This document shows positions 21,522 to 31,419 of a stretch of 64,000 nucleotides of DNA, one piece after another. Location: NCBI GenBank assembly GCA_024663395.1, contig JANFAH010000001.1, positions 1,798,001 through 1,862,000 on the forward strand, read 5' to 3'. The position numbers were made by a program, and so were the translations under genes. This DNA is from Pisolithus tinctorius (Eukaryota; Basidiomycota; Agaricomycetes; Boletales; Pisolithaceae). Every line of letters starts with the position of its first letter. Positions within the stretch are counted from its first letter, which is position 1. The notes under the pieces were generated by a model. The model saw only the letters and a list, made by a program, of their open reading frames with translations. It was not told where the DNA came from and ran no database searches.

Positions 21522-24500
21522 TCAGCTGTCCACAGAGAAAGCCTCCACATCATCATCAGTGGGGTCGTCCTCAGCCTCTTCAAGAAGGTGGTCTAGTTCT
21601 TCATCATCTAGCCCAGTAATGCGAGTCACAGTTGCATGGGTTTGAGACCGCGGGTGGTAGGGAAGTAAGTGGAATGCAGCAAAGCGGAGTTTGGAGATGG
21701 AGCCATCCAACTCGGCCAGCAGGTACGAACCCCCAGTGGTCCAACAAAGGACGACCATGGGACCAGTGTACCGCAGCTTCGTCTTCCGGTTCAGTTCTTT
21801 CTCTACGCGGGAGTTGCAAACAAGCACGAGGGCACCGGGAGCGAAGTTATGGTCTTTAATGTGATGCTGAAAGGCAGTTTTGAACTGCTGGATAGACTGG
21901 AACCGTGCGCAGAGGACATTGCTGCGGACCTGGTCTAAGTCATCCTGACACTTCTGTAACTGGCGTGCTCGCCAAGCTATCAGTTCTGTGGTAGTCAGCA
22001 GTGTCGCATCATCGCGGGATAGGGGTAAAAGGAAAGTAGCCTTGGCAAGGTTGAATGGGAACAGCGGTTCGACACCATGTACCATGAAATAAGGGGATAA
22101 ACCCGTGGATTTCAAAATGGTGACCTGCTTGGCCCAGAAGACAGAATGCGCAACGGTGTGCCAGCAGCGATCATCGTTCTCACAGCTCTTCATGATAGCC
22201 TCGCGAACATCATAGTGGCGACGCTCTACAATGCCGTTAGCCTGAGAGTTGTAAGGAGAGATACGGATGTGGCAGATATGATATTGCGCAGCTAGGGCAT
22301 CTAAGGCTTGGACGAATGTGGGACCATTGTCAGTGACAATCTTGGTGAGCGGACCCCAGTGGCATAGGACGTCCTCAAAGATGAAGGACACGAGCGCAGT
22401 ACTATTTTCCGTGCGCAACATATGCCATTTGGGATATGAGGTGAGCGCGCAACGAGCCTGTACTATGTAGCGGCAGCCGCTGGCTTTGGGCATCAGCATC
22501 GTGTCAATGTGAGCTTTATGAAACAGGCCCCCTATCATGGGTACAGTGGGGGGGATATGAAGCTTCTGCATCTGGCAGATCTGGCATTCATGACAAGTGC
22601 AGACATACCACTTCACATCCTCGACAAGAAGAGGCCACCAGAAGCGAAGGAGAAGGCGCGTGCAGACCGTGAAGACACCCTTGTGTCCGAGGTCGTCATG
22701 TGCTTCTTTGATGAGACGATACCGCTTGGATTCGTCAACGACTAGCTGGTGCCATCCATGTGGTTCCCTACACCATAGATTCCCATCTAGGAGGAAGAAG
22801 TGGCTAGCCGAGTTGAAGAAAGATGAGTACTGCGCATCAGTAAGGTCAGGTGGTCGCTTGCAGGTTGCGAGGAATGCGCGGATCATTTCTATCTTCGCTT
22901 TGCGTGCCTGAGCCTTCGCGGATCGTGGAATGGCAGGGTCGTCAGGGGTATCGGAAGGGTAATTAGCATCAGCAGTCATAGAGAATGCAAGATAGAAGGA
23001 TGCAGGCGGCGGGAGGCTCGCCCAATGGTAAGCGGGTGGTGGTAGTGAATGGTGATCTTCATTGGAAAGTGACATAGGAGGTGGGCGGTCGTTGACAAAC
23101 TGTGTAGAGAAAGAGTAAAAACGGTCTAGCCAATCCTCATGGTCGTCATCCTCAGGCAGGTCGAGCTCCGACCGCGGACGGTGGGACAAGCCATCGGGGC
23201 TGGCATGCCTGTCCACAGGAACATGGACGAGTTTGAACAAGAAAAGGAGGATGCCAGCGATCCAGCGATTGATCGTCGCGTTAGGCTGCAGATCTGGGTT
23301 ATTTATCATGCCCTTAATATACTTCACATCTACCTCCACAGTGAAGTTAGTGAGACCGAAGATGTATACGCGTACCGCGTGCAACGCGCGGAAGAGACCA
23401 TACAACTCAAGCTTGGCCTGGGAGTAGCGGCTTTCCACTTCGTTGAGGGTGATGGATCCGAAGCGACTCAGGTACCATCTGCCATCTTTGCCGAGCTGGT
23501 AGAGGATGTAGCCAACTGTGATGACTGATGTGTCGACTGCTAAAATTACTGTACGACCACACTCATAGTCAATCCTTCGGAGTGCGGGGGACTTTACAAT
23601 TTCGTCCTTGAGTCGTTGCATAGCAGCGCGTTGCGGTTCGTCCCATGTGAATGGTATGTCCTTCCACATGAGTGCGACTAGCGGCTGCGCAATCTTGGTG
23701 AAGTCTTTGATGAAGATGCATAGCACTCTGCAGACACCAAGGAAACCGCAGACCTGTGTCAGGTTGCAGCACTCGGGCCAGTCACGGATCTTCTGCACTT
23801 TGCTTTCTTCAGGAATGCGGCCTTCAAAGGTGCACTTGTGCCCAATGATCACAGCAGACAGAGTGGCTAGCACGAACTTCTTTGCCGAGATGGTGGCTCC
23901 GATGTTCTGCAAATGCTGAAGGATACGGTTAACGACTATACAGTGGTTCCAGATAAATTTCCGAATCCCAGGATTCTCCAGGATAGTCTCATAGGACCCA
24001 TCTGCACGCTGATAGTGGGTGGTCTCGGATTTTACAGGGATGTCATCTATGAAGGGCAAGGTATGATGCGGGATCTCATCCTGGAGAACAAATGCAGTAT
24101 CTCCCTGGTATACCTGGACAGTGTTCACATGACCTGGCGGCAGGGTAGTAAGCCGGTGCAGCCTGAGCGGGGTACCGAAAGTGGTGAGGTCGCGGGAATC
24201 CACATGAAGTGTGCGCTGGTCATACCTGGAGTAGCGGTCCATCATCGCATATACCGTGTACCTGGCAAAGGATTCTGCGAGATGTTCTACGAAGGGTGGA
24301 ACGGACGCATTGCGGATGGTCACTGCATTCAGGGGCTGTAAGTCATGCACAAGGCGAAGAGACTTTCCGTCTTTCTTTACTACGCAGAACCAGCAGGAGC
24401 GGTAAGCCGCTGTAGAAGGTTCATACATGCCGGACTTGATGCGATCTTTAATCATGTCTATGACTTGGGCATGTATCGCGTTTGGGATAGGGATATTGCG

Positions 24501-25133
24501 TTGGACCCAAGGCGTGTGTGGAATTGTAGGAATCTTTACTGGCAGAAAATACTGTTTGTCTAGGTGTCCACGCTCTGTAATGTCCCAAGTGAATGCGAGC
24601 TCATGGACCGAAATGAGCCAAGTTACGAGTTTAAGTTCTTCTGGCCAAAGCCAATCTGCAGGATCAAGGTCAAGTTCTGCGGCCCGTTCGGCAGTGAAGC
24701 AGATGCCCGGAGCAAAGTCTGGTGGATGGGTTGGAAGTGGTTGGAGACCAGCAAGCGGGTCATCAGGCAGGCTGCACACGATGCGGTATTCTTCCACCAT
24801 CGGGGCAGGTACCATCTGAACCTTCTTGGCAACTGGCTTGTAAACGAGGGTGCGAACCGCGGGATCTAGTTGATAAATGCTGCCAAATGTGGCTATAGCA
24901 GAGGGGTTTAGTATTGTCTGAGTGGAAGAGAGGAAAGCGAAAACAGGCGAGGGTATTCCGGTGGGTATGTTCCATGGTATGGGTGCTGCAGGCGAAGAGA
25001 AGTTCGTTGAAGTAAAGGCTAATGATGAGACTGTAGGACTGAGGAATGGATAACAGCGGCTAAATAGGAAACAGGACATCTTAGTAGGCTCTCCCTGACC
25101 GTTTCGTGGATCATCGATATTCAAAAACCCCAT
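21522..25133 (-). CDS. pol: Ty3/Gypsy Pol: reverse transcriptase, RNase H, integrase
   Basis: This 1,203-residue ORF is uninterrupted. RT: SCWFCVVKKDGKSLRLVHDL, then MMDRYSRYDQ (first Asp) and LPFIDDIPV (FIDD in place of YxDD). RNase H: VILAVDTSV, LELYGLFRAL and VPVDRHASPDGLS. Integrase: zinc-binding H-x3-H...C-x2-C (HDDLGHKG...CTCHECQIC), then the triad HIDTML, VTDNGPTF and NGIVERRH, all present. The acidic C-terminus shows no chromodomain I could recognise. The ORF lies in the -1 frame relative to the protease ORF, overlaps its end by 13 bases, and has its own ATG at 25,131-25,133. Expression may be by frameshifting or by reinitiation. Confidence 0.93.
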   Translation of the reverse strand: MGFLNIDDPRNGQGEPTKMSCFLFSRCYPFLSPTVSSLAFTSTNFSSPAAPIPWNIPTGIPSPVFAFLSSTQTILNPSAIATFGSIYQLDPAVRTLVYKPVAKKVQMVPAPMVEEYRIVCSLPDDPLAGLQPLPTHPPDFAPGICFTAERAAELDLDPADWLWPEELKLVTWLISVHELAFTWDITERGHLDKQYFLPVKIPTIPHTPWVQRNIPIPNAIHAQVIDMIKDRIKSGMYEPSTAAYRSCWFCVVKKDGKSLRLVHDLQPLNAVTIRNASVPPFVEHLAESFARYTVYAMMDRYSRYDQRTLHVDSRDLTTFGTPLRLHRLTTLPPGHVNTVQVYQGDTAFVLQDEIPHHTLPFIDDIPVKSETTHYQRADGSYETILENPGIRKFIWNHCIVVNRILQHLQNIGATISAKKFVLATLSAVIIGHKCTFEGRIPEESKVQKIRDWPECCNLTQVCGFLGVCRVLCIFIKDFTKIAQPLVALMWKDIPFTWDEPQRAAMQRLKDEIVKSPALRRIDYECGRTVILAVDTSVITVGYILYQLGKDGRWYLSRFGSITLNEVESRYSQAKLELYGLFRALHAVRVYIFGLTNFTVEVDVKYIKGMINNPDLQPNATINRWIAGILLFLFKLVHVPVDRHASPDGLSHRPRSELDLPEDDDHEDWLDRFYSFSTQFVNDRPPPMSLSNEDHHSLPPPAYHWASLPPPASFYLAFSMTADANYPSDTPDDPAIPRSAKAQARKAKIEMIRAFLATCKRPPDLTDAQYSSFFNSASHFFLLDGNLWCREPHGWHQLVVDESKRYRLIKEAHDDLGHKGVFTVCTRLLLRFWWPLLVEDVKWYVCTCHECQICQMQKLHIPPTVPMIGGLFHKAHIDTMLMPKASGCRYIVQARCALTSYPKWHMLRTENSTALVSFIFEDVLCHWGPLTKIVTDNGPTFVQALDALAAQYHICHIRISPYNSQANGIVERRHYDVREAIMKSCENDDRCWHTVAHSVFWAKQVTILKSTGLSPYFMVHGVEPLFPFNLAKATFLLPLSRDDATLLTTTELIAWRARQLQKCQDDLDQVRSNVLCARFQSIQQFKTAFQHHIKDHNFAPGALVLVCNSRVEKELNRKTKLRYTGPMVVLCWTTGGSYLLAELDGSISKLRFAAFHLLPYHPRSQTHATVTRITGLDDEELDHLLEEAEDDPTDDDVEAFSVDS

Positions 25134-26608
25134 TCAACTATACTTTGGTGGCTATGGCAGTGCTTGCCACACTTGCAGTGCAGACAGCCCTCACGCCATG
25201 GGCGCATGGGCAAAGTGTACTCATGACCATCGTTCGGGTCTCGGAGAGTGATCTGCTGCCCACCATCGGGATAATCATTCATTACAGCACTCATAAGGCA
25301 GATGAATGGATGTCTGAGGAGCATGTCGAAATTGGCATGTTCAATCACTTGAACCTGGAGCATGACTGGGCCGGCGCCGAAGTTGAGTTTCAGGTTCTCT
25401 AGTATGCCTACAGTAGTGTCTTTAGACATGTTAGCAGATGTCATAGTCATGAGATGATCGCAGCGTAATGGGAGTCCGATCTTTTCCCAAATGCGCCTGG
25501 GCATGGTGACGATTTCCGAACCGGAATCTAGTATGCAGTTGATTGTGACATCAGTCCTGGGGACCTTGGCTTTGATGCAGCGGAGCGGCAGAGTGTGGTG
25601 AGCTACGATGGAGCCGTTGTCACTGCGGATAATGCAGTCTCCATATTCGCGCACGGTTCTTTGGGGATCGCGGCTGGTCAGTTCATTCACTTGTACTCCT
25701 TCTTCATCGTTGCTACGAACTACCTCAATCTCGTTCGTGGTGACGTGTTTTGCCATGGTGATGTCTCTGAACTGTTTGCAAAACTCTGGGGCTACTGCAA
25801 GTAATTCTTTGACTGGCATGGCAATGCTGGTTTTGAGTATGCGCTCCACGATACGCTTGGGCGCAGCTTCGTCTTCAAGAGGGAACGAGTAATGGTACTG
25901 GTTTTGATTGCGAGCTGCTGGGTATGGTGTCTGTGATGGAACAATTGCTGTGGGAACGGGGTCCTTGCGCATGGGCGTTGGAGCCAGACTAGTTGGAGGA
26001 ACATATGGTTTCGTAGCAGTAGATGTTGGTGCAGGTGTGGAGCACTTGGATGCCTGGCGAGCGGCACGTGAACTTTGAACACCAGGGGAAATGATTTCCT
26101 CTTCAACAGTGGCTGTGCGCGGGTCGACTCGTGGAGGGTTGGCAGGACATGCTGTGGGTCGAGCTGTGATTTCAACTCCGTCGAAGCAGGCTTTCTTTCC
26201 ACAGGGAATGACTGCTCCCTTGTTACCTTTATCCGCTTGGTAGGTAGCCCAAGCTTGAGCGACATATGCTTGGAAGTCAGGGTCAGCTAAGTCTGCGACA
26301 GGTTCATCGGCATCTTGGACGGTGTTTAAGAAGGCAGAAGGCTGGATCTCCAACTGCACGTCAATTTCGGGATGAGCAACGCAGAAGAGGTTGGCGGTGC
26401 CTTGCGCAGCCACGTTGCGCGGAGCAGCAGGAGTCACAGCACGCGTGCTGGCCTGGTCTCTGTCAGCCATGATGCAGTCAACAGCCTCTCTCAGTGAGTT
26501 ACATTCAGGGAAACGTGGGATTCGGCTCCCATCCGCCAGATAGAGACGGTTGTCTGTACCTCTCGTGATCTTACCGGTGCGGATATAAACTTCAACGAGT
26601 GTGCACAT
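25121..26608 (-). CDS. Gag C-terminal region and aspartic protease of the Gypsy element
   Basis: This 495-residue ORF begins with residues typical of the segment after a Gag zinc knuckle (YIRTGKITRG, LYLADGSRIPRFPE). It then has a Pro/Thr-rich linker and a retropepsin-like site NCILDSGSEIVTMP (DSG) near 25,540, followed by LPLRCDHLMTMTSAN. The listed start MCTLV is probably not real: the true upstream reading is gag in another frame (26,592-27,917). The ORF ends at TGA 25,121-25,123 directly after a slippery heptamer. Confidence 0.85.
   Translation of the reverse strand: MCTLVEVYIRTGKITRGTDNRLYLADGSRIPRFPECNSLREAVDCIMADRDQASTRAVTPAAPRNVAAQGTANLFCVAHPEIDVQLEIQPSAFLNTVQDADEPVADLADPDFQAYVAQAWATYQADKGNKGAVIPCGKKACFDGVEITARPTACPANPPRVDPRTATVEEEIISPGVQSSRAARQASKCSTPAPTSTATKPYVPPTSLAPTPMRKDPVPTAIVPSQTPYPAARNQNQYHYSFPLEDEAAPKRIVERILKTSIAMPVKELLAVAPEFCKQFRDITMAKHVTTNEIEVVRSNDEEGVQVNELTSRDPQRTVREYGDCIIRSDNGSIVAHHTLPLRCIKAKVPRTDVTINCILDSGSEIVTMPRRIWEKIGLPLRCDHLMTMTSANMSKDTTVGILENLKLNFGAGPVMLQVQVIEHANFDMLLRHPFICLMSAVMNDYPDGGQQITLRDPNDGHEYTLPMRPWREGCLHCKCGKHCHSHQSIVEWGF
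25124..25130 (-). promoter_or_regulatory. Candidate -1 ribosomal frameshift site G GGT TTT
   Basis: In the protease frame the codons read TGG GGT TTT TGA. The heptamer G GGT TTT fits the X XXY YYZ rule and is followed at once by the stop. Slipping back one base continues as TTG AAT ATC into the pol frame. The alternative is termination-reinitiation at the overlapping ATG (25,131-25,133). I did not identify a downstream pseudoknot by eye. Confidence 0.6.
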
Positions 26609-27917
26609 CCTCGTCCAGTGGTTGGGGTCTGCGTTGCTGTGGTGGAGGCTGCGTTTGGAAGTTGTATTCCTGTTTAATGACAGTACCAGAAGGTGGCACT
26701 TGTGGCATGTAAGCTGATGAGGGAGGTGCAGCTGGCAAGGCCACGGTACCCATCGTCGGTACTGTGCTACAAAGAGCGGATCCTGTCAGAAGGAACTTGG
26801 CAGCTTTGACAACTTCTGCGAGTGGGTATGGGTCGTCAGGGTGGAGGTTGGTGCAGACTATGGAGAGTTGATGACGAATTCGGTCTGCAATGGCCTTCAG
26901 GAAGCCATTCAGGAACATGGAATCCCATTCCGTCTCTGCAAGCTTTTTAGTTTTAATGAGGAGGGCAGAAATCTTAGCAAATTTCCACTGGTATTCTCCG
27001 AGGTCATCCTGGTTCTGCATAGGCTTGGACTGATATTCCTCGACGAGGTACTGCAGATCCGCACGGCAATAGCAGTCGTCACCCTCGCAGCCAGGGTACA
27101 AACCCTTAACAGCGACTACAAAGGCATCCCAGTCGTCGGCCGCGGGAGCAGCTTCTGGAAGTGTTTGCCAGACCTCAGCTTCTTCAAGGTCAGCATAGCG
27201 GATTGCAGCTCTGATCTTGCCACGGTCATCAAGAGCAGCGAGAGTACCGAGGAAGTCGATGTCTTTGAGGTATCATGGAAGCTGTGTGGGAGAATCTCCG
27301 CTAAATTTAGGTGAGTTTTGTGTACCGCGGAGCGGCATCTGAAACTGAGGATTAGCCATTGGTGGGTTAACCTGTGGTGGCAGTGCTGGATTGGTAACAG
27401 GTGGAACGGGTATTGGTTGCAGGTGCGAAGCGGTTGGTATAGTGCACGAGCGAGCTGGCAGAAGCATTGGCAGGTTACTAATCGGCTGATGGGTGGTCTG
27501 TGACCGAGTGAGTGGTTGCGGCAGTGTGGCAGATGGAACTGAGAGTCTGGGTATAGATTTGGAGGTGTCAAAGAGACAGGAAAAAGAGGGCATCCGTGAT
27601 GATGAATCAGATGATGTGATGGGTGTTAAAGGTGATGGCGGGGTTTCAGGCCTTCGGGGAGTCGAGTGGATAAAGCCACCGGGAAAATCAGGGGCAGTGA
27701 GATCTAGGTGATCCGACACGACGGATATCTGATCTGCCGAAATATCAGGAGGAGTGATCGCAGGTAGTACCCACGGAATGTCAGCAGGTAATTGCGCATG
27801 ATCCGGTGTTACGGGTGAAACAGGGCGGAAAATGTCGGAGTCTTCTGACAGGTTGAGATTGCGAAAGTGCAGGTGTAAATTTTCTAGTTCAGTGCATTTG
27901 GTGGTGCGCCTGAGCAA
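26592..27917 (-). pseudogene. gag: Gag of the Gypsy element, broken by a TGA and a lost zinc knuckle
   Basis: One frame runs from MLRRTTKCTELENL (27,917) through a Pro/Ser-rich N-terminus to QNSPKFSGDSPTQLP, meets TGA at 27,273-27,275, then continues YLKDIDFLGTLAALDDR and a typical Gag helical core (EYQWKFAKISALL) to DEDVHTR and a stop at 26,592. CGA at the TGA would give LPRYLKDI. The CCHC knuckle expected between DEDV and YIRTGK is missing, and the frame changes there, which suggests a small deletion. Capsid function is therefore doubtful. Confidence 0.8.
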
Positions 27918-27940
27918 CCTTCTGGAAGCGACAGCAGAAT

Positions 27941-27958
27941 CCCTCGCGGTGGGCTCCA
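27941..27958 (-). other. Primer-binding site of the Gypsy element
   Basis: TGGAGCCCACCGCGAGGG starts two bases inside the 5' LTR on the element strand. It is identical over 18 bases to the sites in both gag-only elements. Confidence 0.88.
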
Positions 27959-27960
27959 GT

Positions 27961-28615
27961 TGTAGGAAAAGTCCAAGTAGCTGTATAATATGAGCTAGAT
28001 GGCTTAGATAACAACAATAAAAAATGAAGGGAACGAATTGCTCGTCCCAAGGGATTCTGGACTGTCGAGTCTAGAAGGTGAGACCCAGCACTTTGTAGCG
28101 GTAGTGGTTCGTGACGTGCACGGCATGGTCTGCGGAATAGTACTGGCGATGCGAGCAGTGCGAGCGGTATATGTAGTTCGTGCACGGCAGAATGGGAGAC
28201 GTGCGGTGTAGACAAAGTGTAAAGGAAACTCGTGGTGACCTTCCGAGTGCCAAAAGGTATCATTCTGTACCTAAGTACAGGGCTTTATAGTCTGGACAAA
28301 CCCAGAACCTAAGTAAGACAGGGTACAGTAAGGGAAAGCCGTGCGACAGCGCGTACACAGAAGACAGGCCAAAACAGAGGCTGAGGGTATACTACAAGCT
28401 CCAAAGGAACAGAGACTGCGACAAGAGAAAGAGTCCGAGGAAAAACAACAACTGGAGCACAGCAGCCACAGGTATAGCATTGTGCGAGAGGGAGTGAGGG
28501 CGTGGGAAGGTAGCGCGTGAACAACGGTGAATGCGAGAGGGGAGCGGATGTAACAGTAGTCACAGAACGGTTAATGATAGGGGCTTACGCATCCAGGGAA
28601 TGCGGATTCCTCACA
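27961..28615 (-). repeat. 5' LTR of the Gypsy element, 655 bp
   Basis: The tips are TGTAGGAAAA (inner) and ATTCCTCACA (outer) on the plus strand; on the element strand the LTR is TGTGAGGAAT...TTTTCCTACA. It abuts the minisatellite at 28,616. It is uninterrupted and served as reference for the broken 3' LTR. Confidence 0.9.
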
Positions 28616-29590
28616 CCGTCTTTATGTTTCGTCCAAAGTACATCTTACTATGGACGGGCCCGTCCATATGCTGTGACAATATAAATAATACTACTGAAGG
28701 GCCCGTCCATATGTTGTGACGATATAAATAATACTATTGAAGGGCCCGTCCATATGTTGTGACTCTATTAAATGATATTAGTGACGGGCCCGCCTTTATG
28801 TTTCAACAGGGTACATCTTACTGGGGCCGGGCCCACCCATAGTTGTGACGATATAAATAATACTACTGATGGGCCCGTCCATATGTTGTGATGCTATACA
28901 TGAGATTACTGACGGGCCCATCTTTATGTTTCGTCAGAGGTACACCTTACTGTGGATGGGCCCGTCCATATGTTGCATAATACTACTGACAGGCCCGACC
29001 TTACGTTGTGACTCTATTAAAAGATACTTGTGACGGGCCCATCTTTATGTTTCAACAGCAGTACATCTTACTGTCGACAGGCCCGTCCATATGTTGTGAC
29101 ATTATGAAACGACATTACTGACGGGCCCGTCTTTATGTTGCGACAGAGGTACGGCTTATTATGAATGGGCCTGTCTAGATGTTGTGACACCATAAATGAT
29201 ATTACTCCTGGGCCCGTCCATATGTTGCCAACTTTGTATTCTAATCATAGATGGGCCTGTCCTTATGCTGTGACCCTCTCCATGTTATGATAGGCGGGCC
29301 TGCCTTAATGTTGAGACAGGGGTGTAACCTACCAGGACGGGCCTGTCCATGTCTTACAGCAGCTCAGTATACTTAATTGGTCACAGGCCCATCTAAATGT
29401 TTCAGCATCCTTACCCACCACGGGCCCTCCCATGTGTTGTGGTAATGCACTTACGGGCCCATACATATGTTGCTCTCACTTTAGTCCCTCAGGCCTGTCC
29501 ATGTGTAGCAGCTAATCTATTATAGGTGGGCCCATCTCAGGGTCTATATAAGTGTTGGTGTTTTGGCGCACAGGCTGCCCATGTGTTGTG
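28616..29590. repeat. GGGCCCGTC minisatellite, right part, degrading rightward
   Basis: This continues the 43-bp array of 12,921-14,018. Units are clear to about 29,150, then increasingly divergent and irregular to about 29,590. Its first bases (CCGTCTTTATG) complete the unit cut at 14,018. Confidence 0.8.
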
Positions 29591-29819
29591 ACTAAGTGTG
29601 ACTACACTATGTGTAGTGTTTTCGAGAAGCTTATGATATTTCATTTAGAAAATAGGGGTTGAGTGTGGGTGCCCACGCCCTCCGTTACCACGAGGTATTT
29701 ACATATGTTTATACCTGAGCTAAGTAGCATAGTTGGCTTATCCAAAGTCTGTCAATCACTGCATGCTTCGAGTAAGTCTTTTATACAAACTGACTTGGCC
29801 TTTCGAAGCATGGCTAAAT

Positions 29820-30546
29820 ATTTACAGTGAAGAAGAAACCATCCAAGGCTAAATGCTCGCAGTCAGACCATAGTGATCGTCAGCAGCTCGCTACTCAACG
29901 TTGGTTCTCAAAGCCTGGGTACGTATAATCACCCATCCATGCAGTTGGCTCTCTGATGCTATTACACAGGGTCCACAAGGCACAGAATGAAAAGGCAGGC
30001 CTCCGAGTTGCAAGGTAAGTACAGGGCGAGTGCCAGCAATTTTTGACCCAATAAAACTTACTGCGTGGTTTGTAGGGCAAGACTCCAGTAGGCCTTCCTC
30101 GCAACTTTGAATGAGGTGCCGCTGATCTGATGTTATAGGCAGCAAGAATCATCAAAGTGCTCTCGGCAGACTGCTGTGTCGGCAGAAACTCTCGCTCCCA
30201 TCAAGCATACTGCTGCTCTGTTGGTGGAAACTCTCACTCCCATCAGGCGTGCTATAGAGCTATGGCATGTGGACTGGCAGCCAGAAGACCGATGGCCAGA
30301 CGAGTTGGAGATCTTGAAGGAATCTGTATGGTCGAAGTCTGATCCTGCAGCGCTCAGTCGCTTCTGGGCAGGAATGAGGGCCCATATCGAGGAAGGAAAG
30401 GAGATTTTATCCTGCCTTCATGGGATTTCTCATGGTGCGCAGATGGAAGTGCCTTCCACCTCATTAGGAAGTTTCTATGACATGTGTGTTAATGTAGCTT
30501 CGGAAGTGAAGTTCTTTGAGATGTCGCTACTACATGCTGATACATA
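29820..30546 (+). CDS. Hypothetical multi-exon protein beside the KDZ locus
   Basis: Family not recognised. Exons read VKKKPSKAKCSQSDHSDRQQ (from about 29,826), VHKAQNEKAGLRVAR (to about 30,013), and a last exon with SSKCSRQTAVSAETLAPI...AIELWHVDWQPEDRWPDEL to TAG at 30,544-30,546. Introns carry GTACGT and GTAAGT donors. The start codon is not resolved and may lie upstream of 29,820. It may be cargo of the KDZ element to its right (inference). Confidence 0.45.
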
Positions 30547-31419
30547 GATTCAAACATGATATATTTCTGCGTGCACGATCCTGCCATTGCATGCCAGTAT
30601 ATAGAAGCAGTTATAATATGTGGTGCCTCGAGAACAAGATGGAAACCTGAACATCTCCATAGTGAACACATAGCGAACGCCATGTTTTGTGAGCCTTGCG
30701 ATCCATATACCTCTATCGAGCGCAGATAACCCTGAGATATTGGTACTACATGTTGGAACATAAAGTGCCCCTGTGGTACTTGACCACTGTGCGATGTTTT
30801 GGCTGCTTACATAAGCTGAAATAGCGCACTTACTTGTAGTATTTTCTACTAGTATTCCCTCAGTAGTTTGTTCACTACTGAGGGTAAGTCTGTTTATATT
30901 ACAAGTATTCTACTATACTGACATCCTGTAGTAGCCTACAGGTACATCTAATACATCAGTAGTTTGTTCACTACTGAGGTAGCCTACAGATCTTTCTACA
31001 CTACATGTATATTCTAACTTGATAAGTGCCTGGCATGCACCTGGCTTAATGCTAGTGTCTCGAGAATGCGACGGAGAGCCAGTGCTTCATAGTGAACACC
31101 ATATTTTGTGAGTCTCGCGACTGCCAATATATGTACATACCTACATTGAGAGCATGTACACACTACATCTGTAACAGAATACCTACATATGCTAGTACTA
31201 GATGGTACATACTACTGGCTAGAAAGTACATGTCATGAGTAGGAGTCTTTAGCAAAACTTGAAGGATATACCACCTAGCAACTTGCACAATGTATATAAG
31301 TAACCACTGACGATGAATTACCGGCCACTTCCATTTCAACTCAAGCCCAGGTGATAAGCTATGAAGGCGTCCTCTCGCTGGATGGAGGTGTATCACATAA
31401 TTGCATTGACACGATTTAT
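30547..31419. other. Intergenic with two copies of a hairpin
   Basis: No gene found. A perfect 10-bp stem (CCCTCAGTAG, loop TTTGTTCA, CTACTGAGGG) lies near 30,867-30,894. A slightly shorter copy (CAGTAGTTTGTTCACTACTG) lies near 30,957-30,976. The rest is AT-rich without clear structure. Confidence 0.5.

Larger units (their letters stand above)
14019..28615 (-). mobile_element. Ty3/Gypsy LTR retrotransposon with nested insertions and an antisense gene
   Basis: The 5' LTR is at 27,961-28,615 and the 3' LTR at 14,019-19,227, itself interrupted. The order on the minus strand is gag, protease, RT-RNase H, integrase, then a 2.1-kb non-Gypsy block with an antisense gene, then the 3' LTR. Flanking 4-bp target duplications are CTGT (14,015-14,018) and CCGT (28,616-28,619), which differ by one CpG transition. 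Without nested inserts the element is about 10 kb. Pol is open throughout, but gag carries a TGA and a lost zinc knuckle, so this copy is probably not autonomous now. The two LTRs differ mainly by CpG transitions. Confidence 0.9.
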
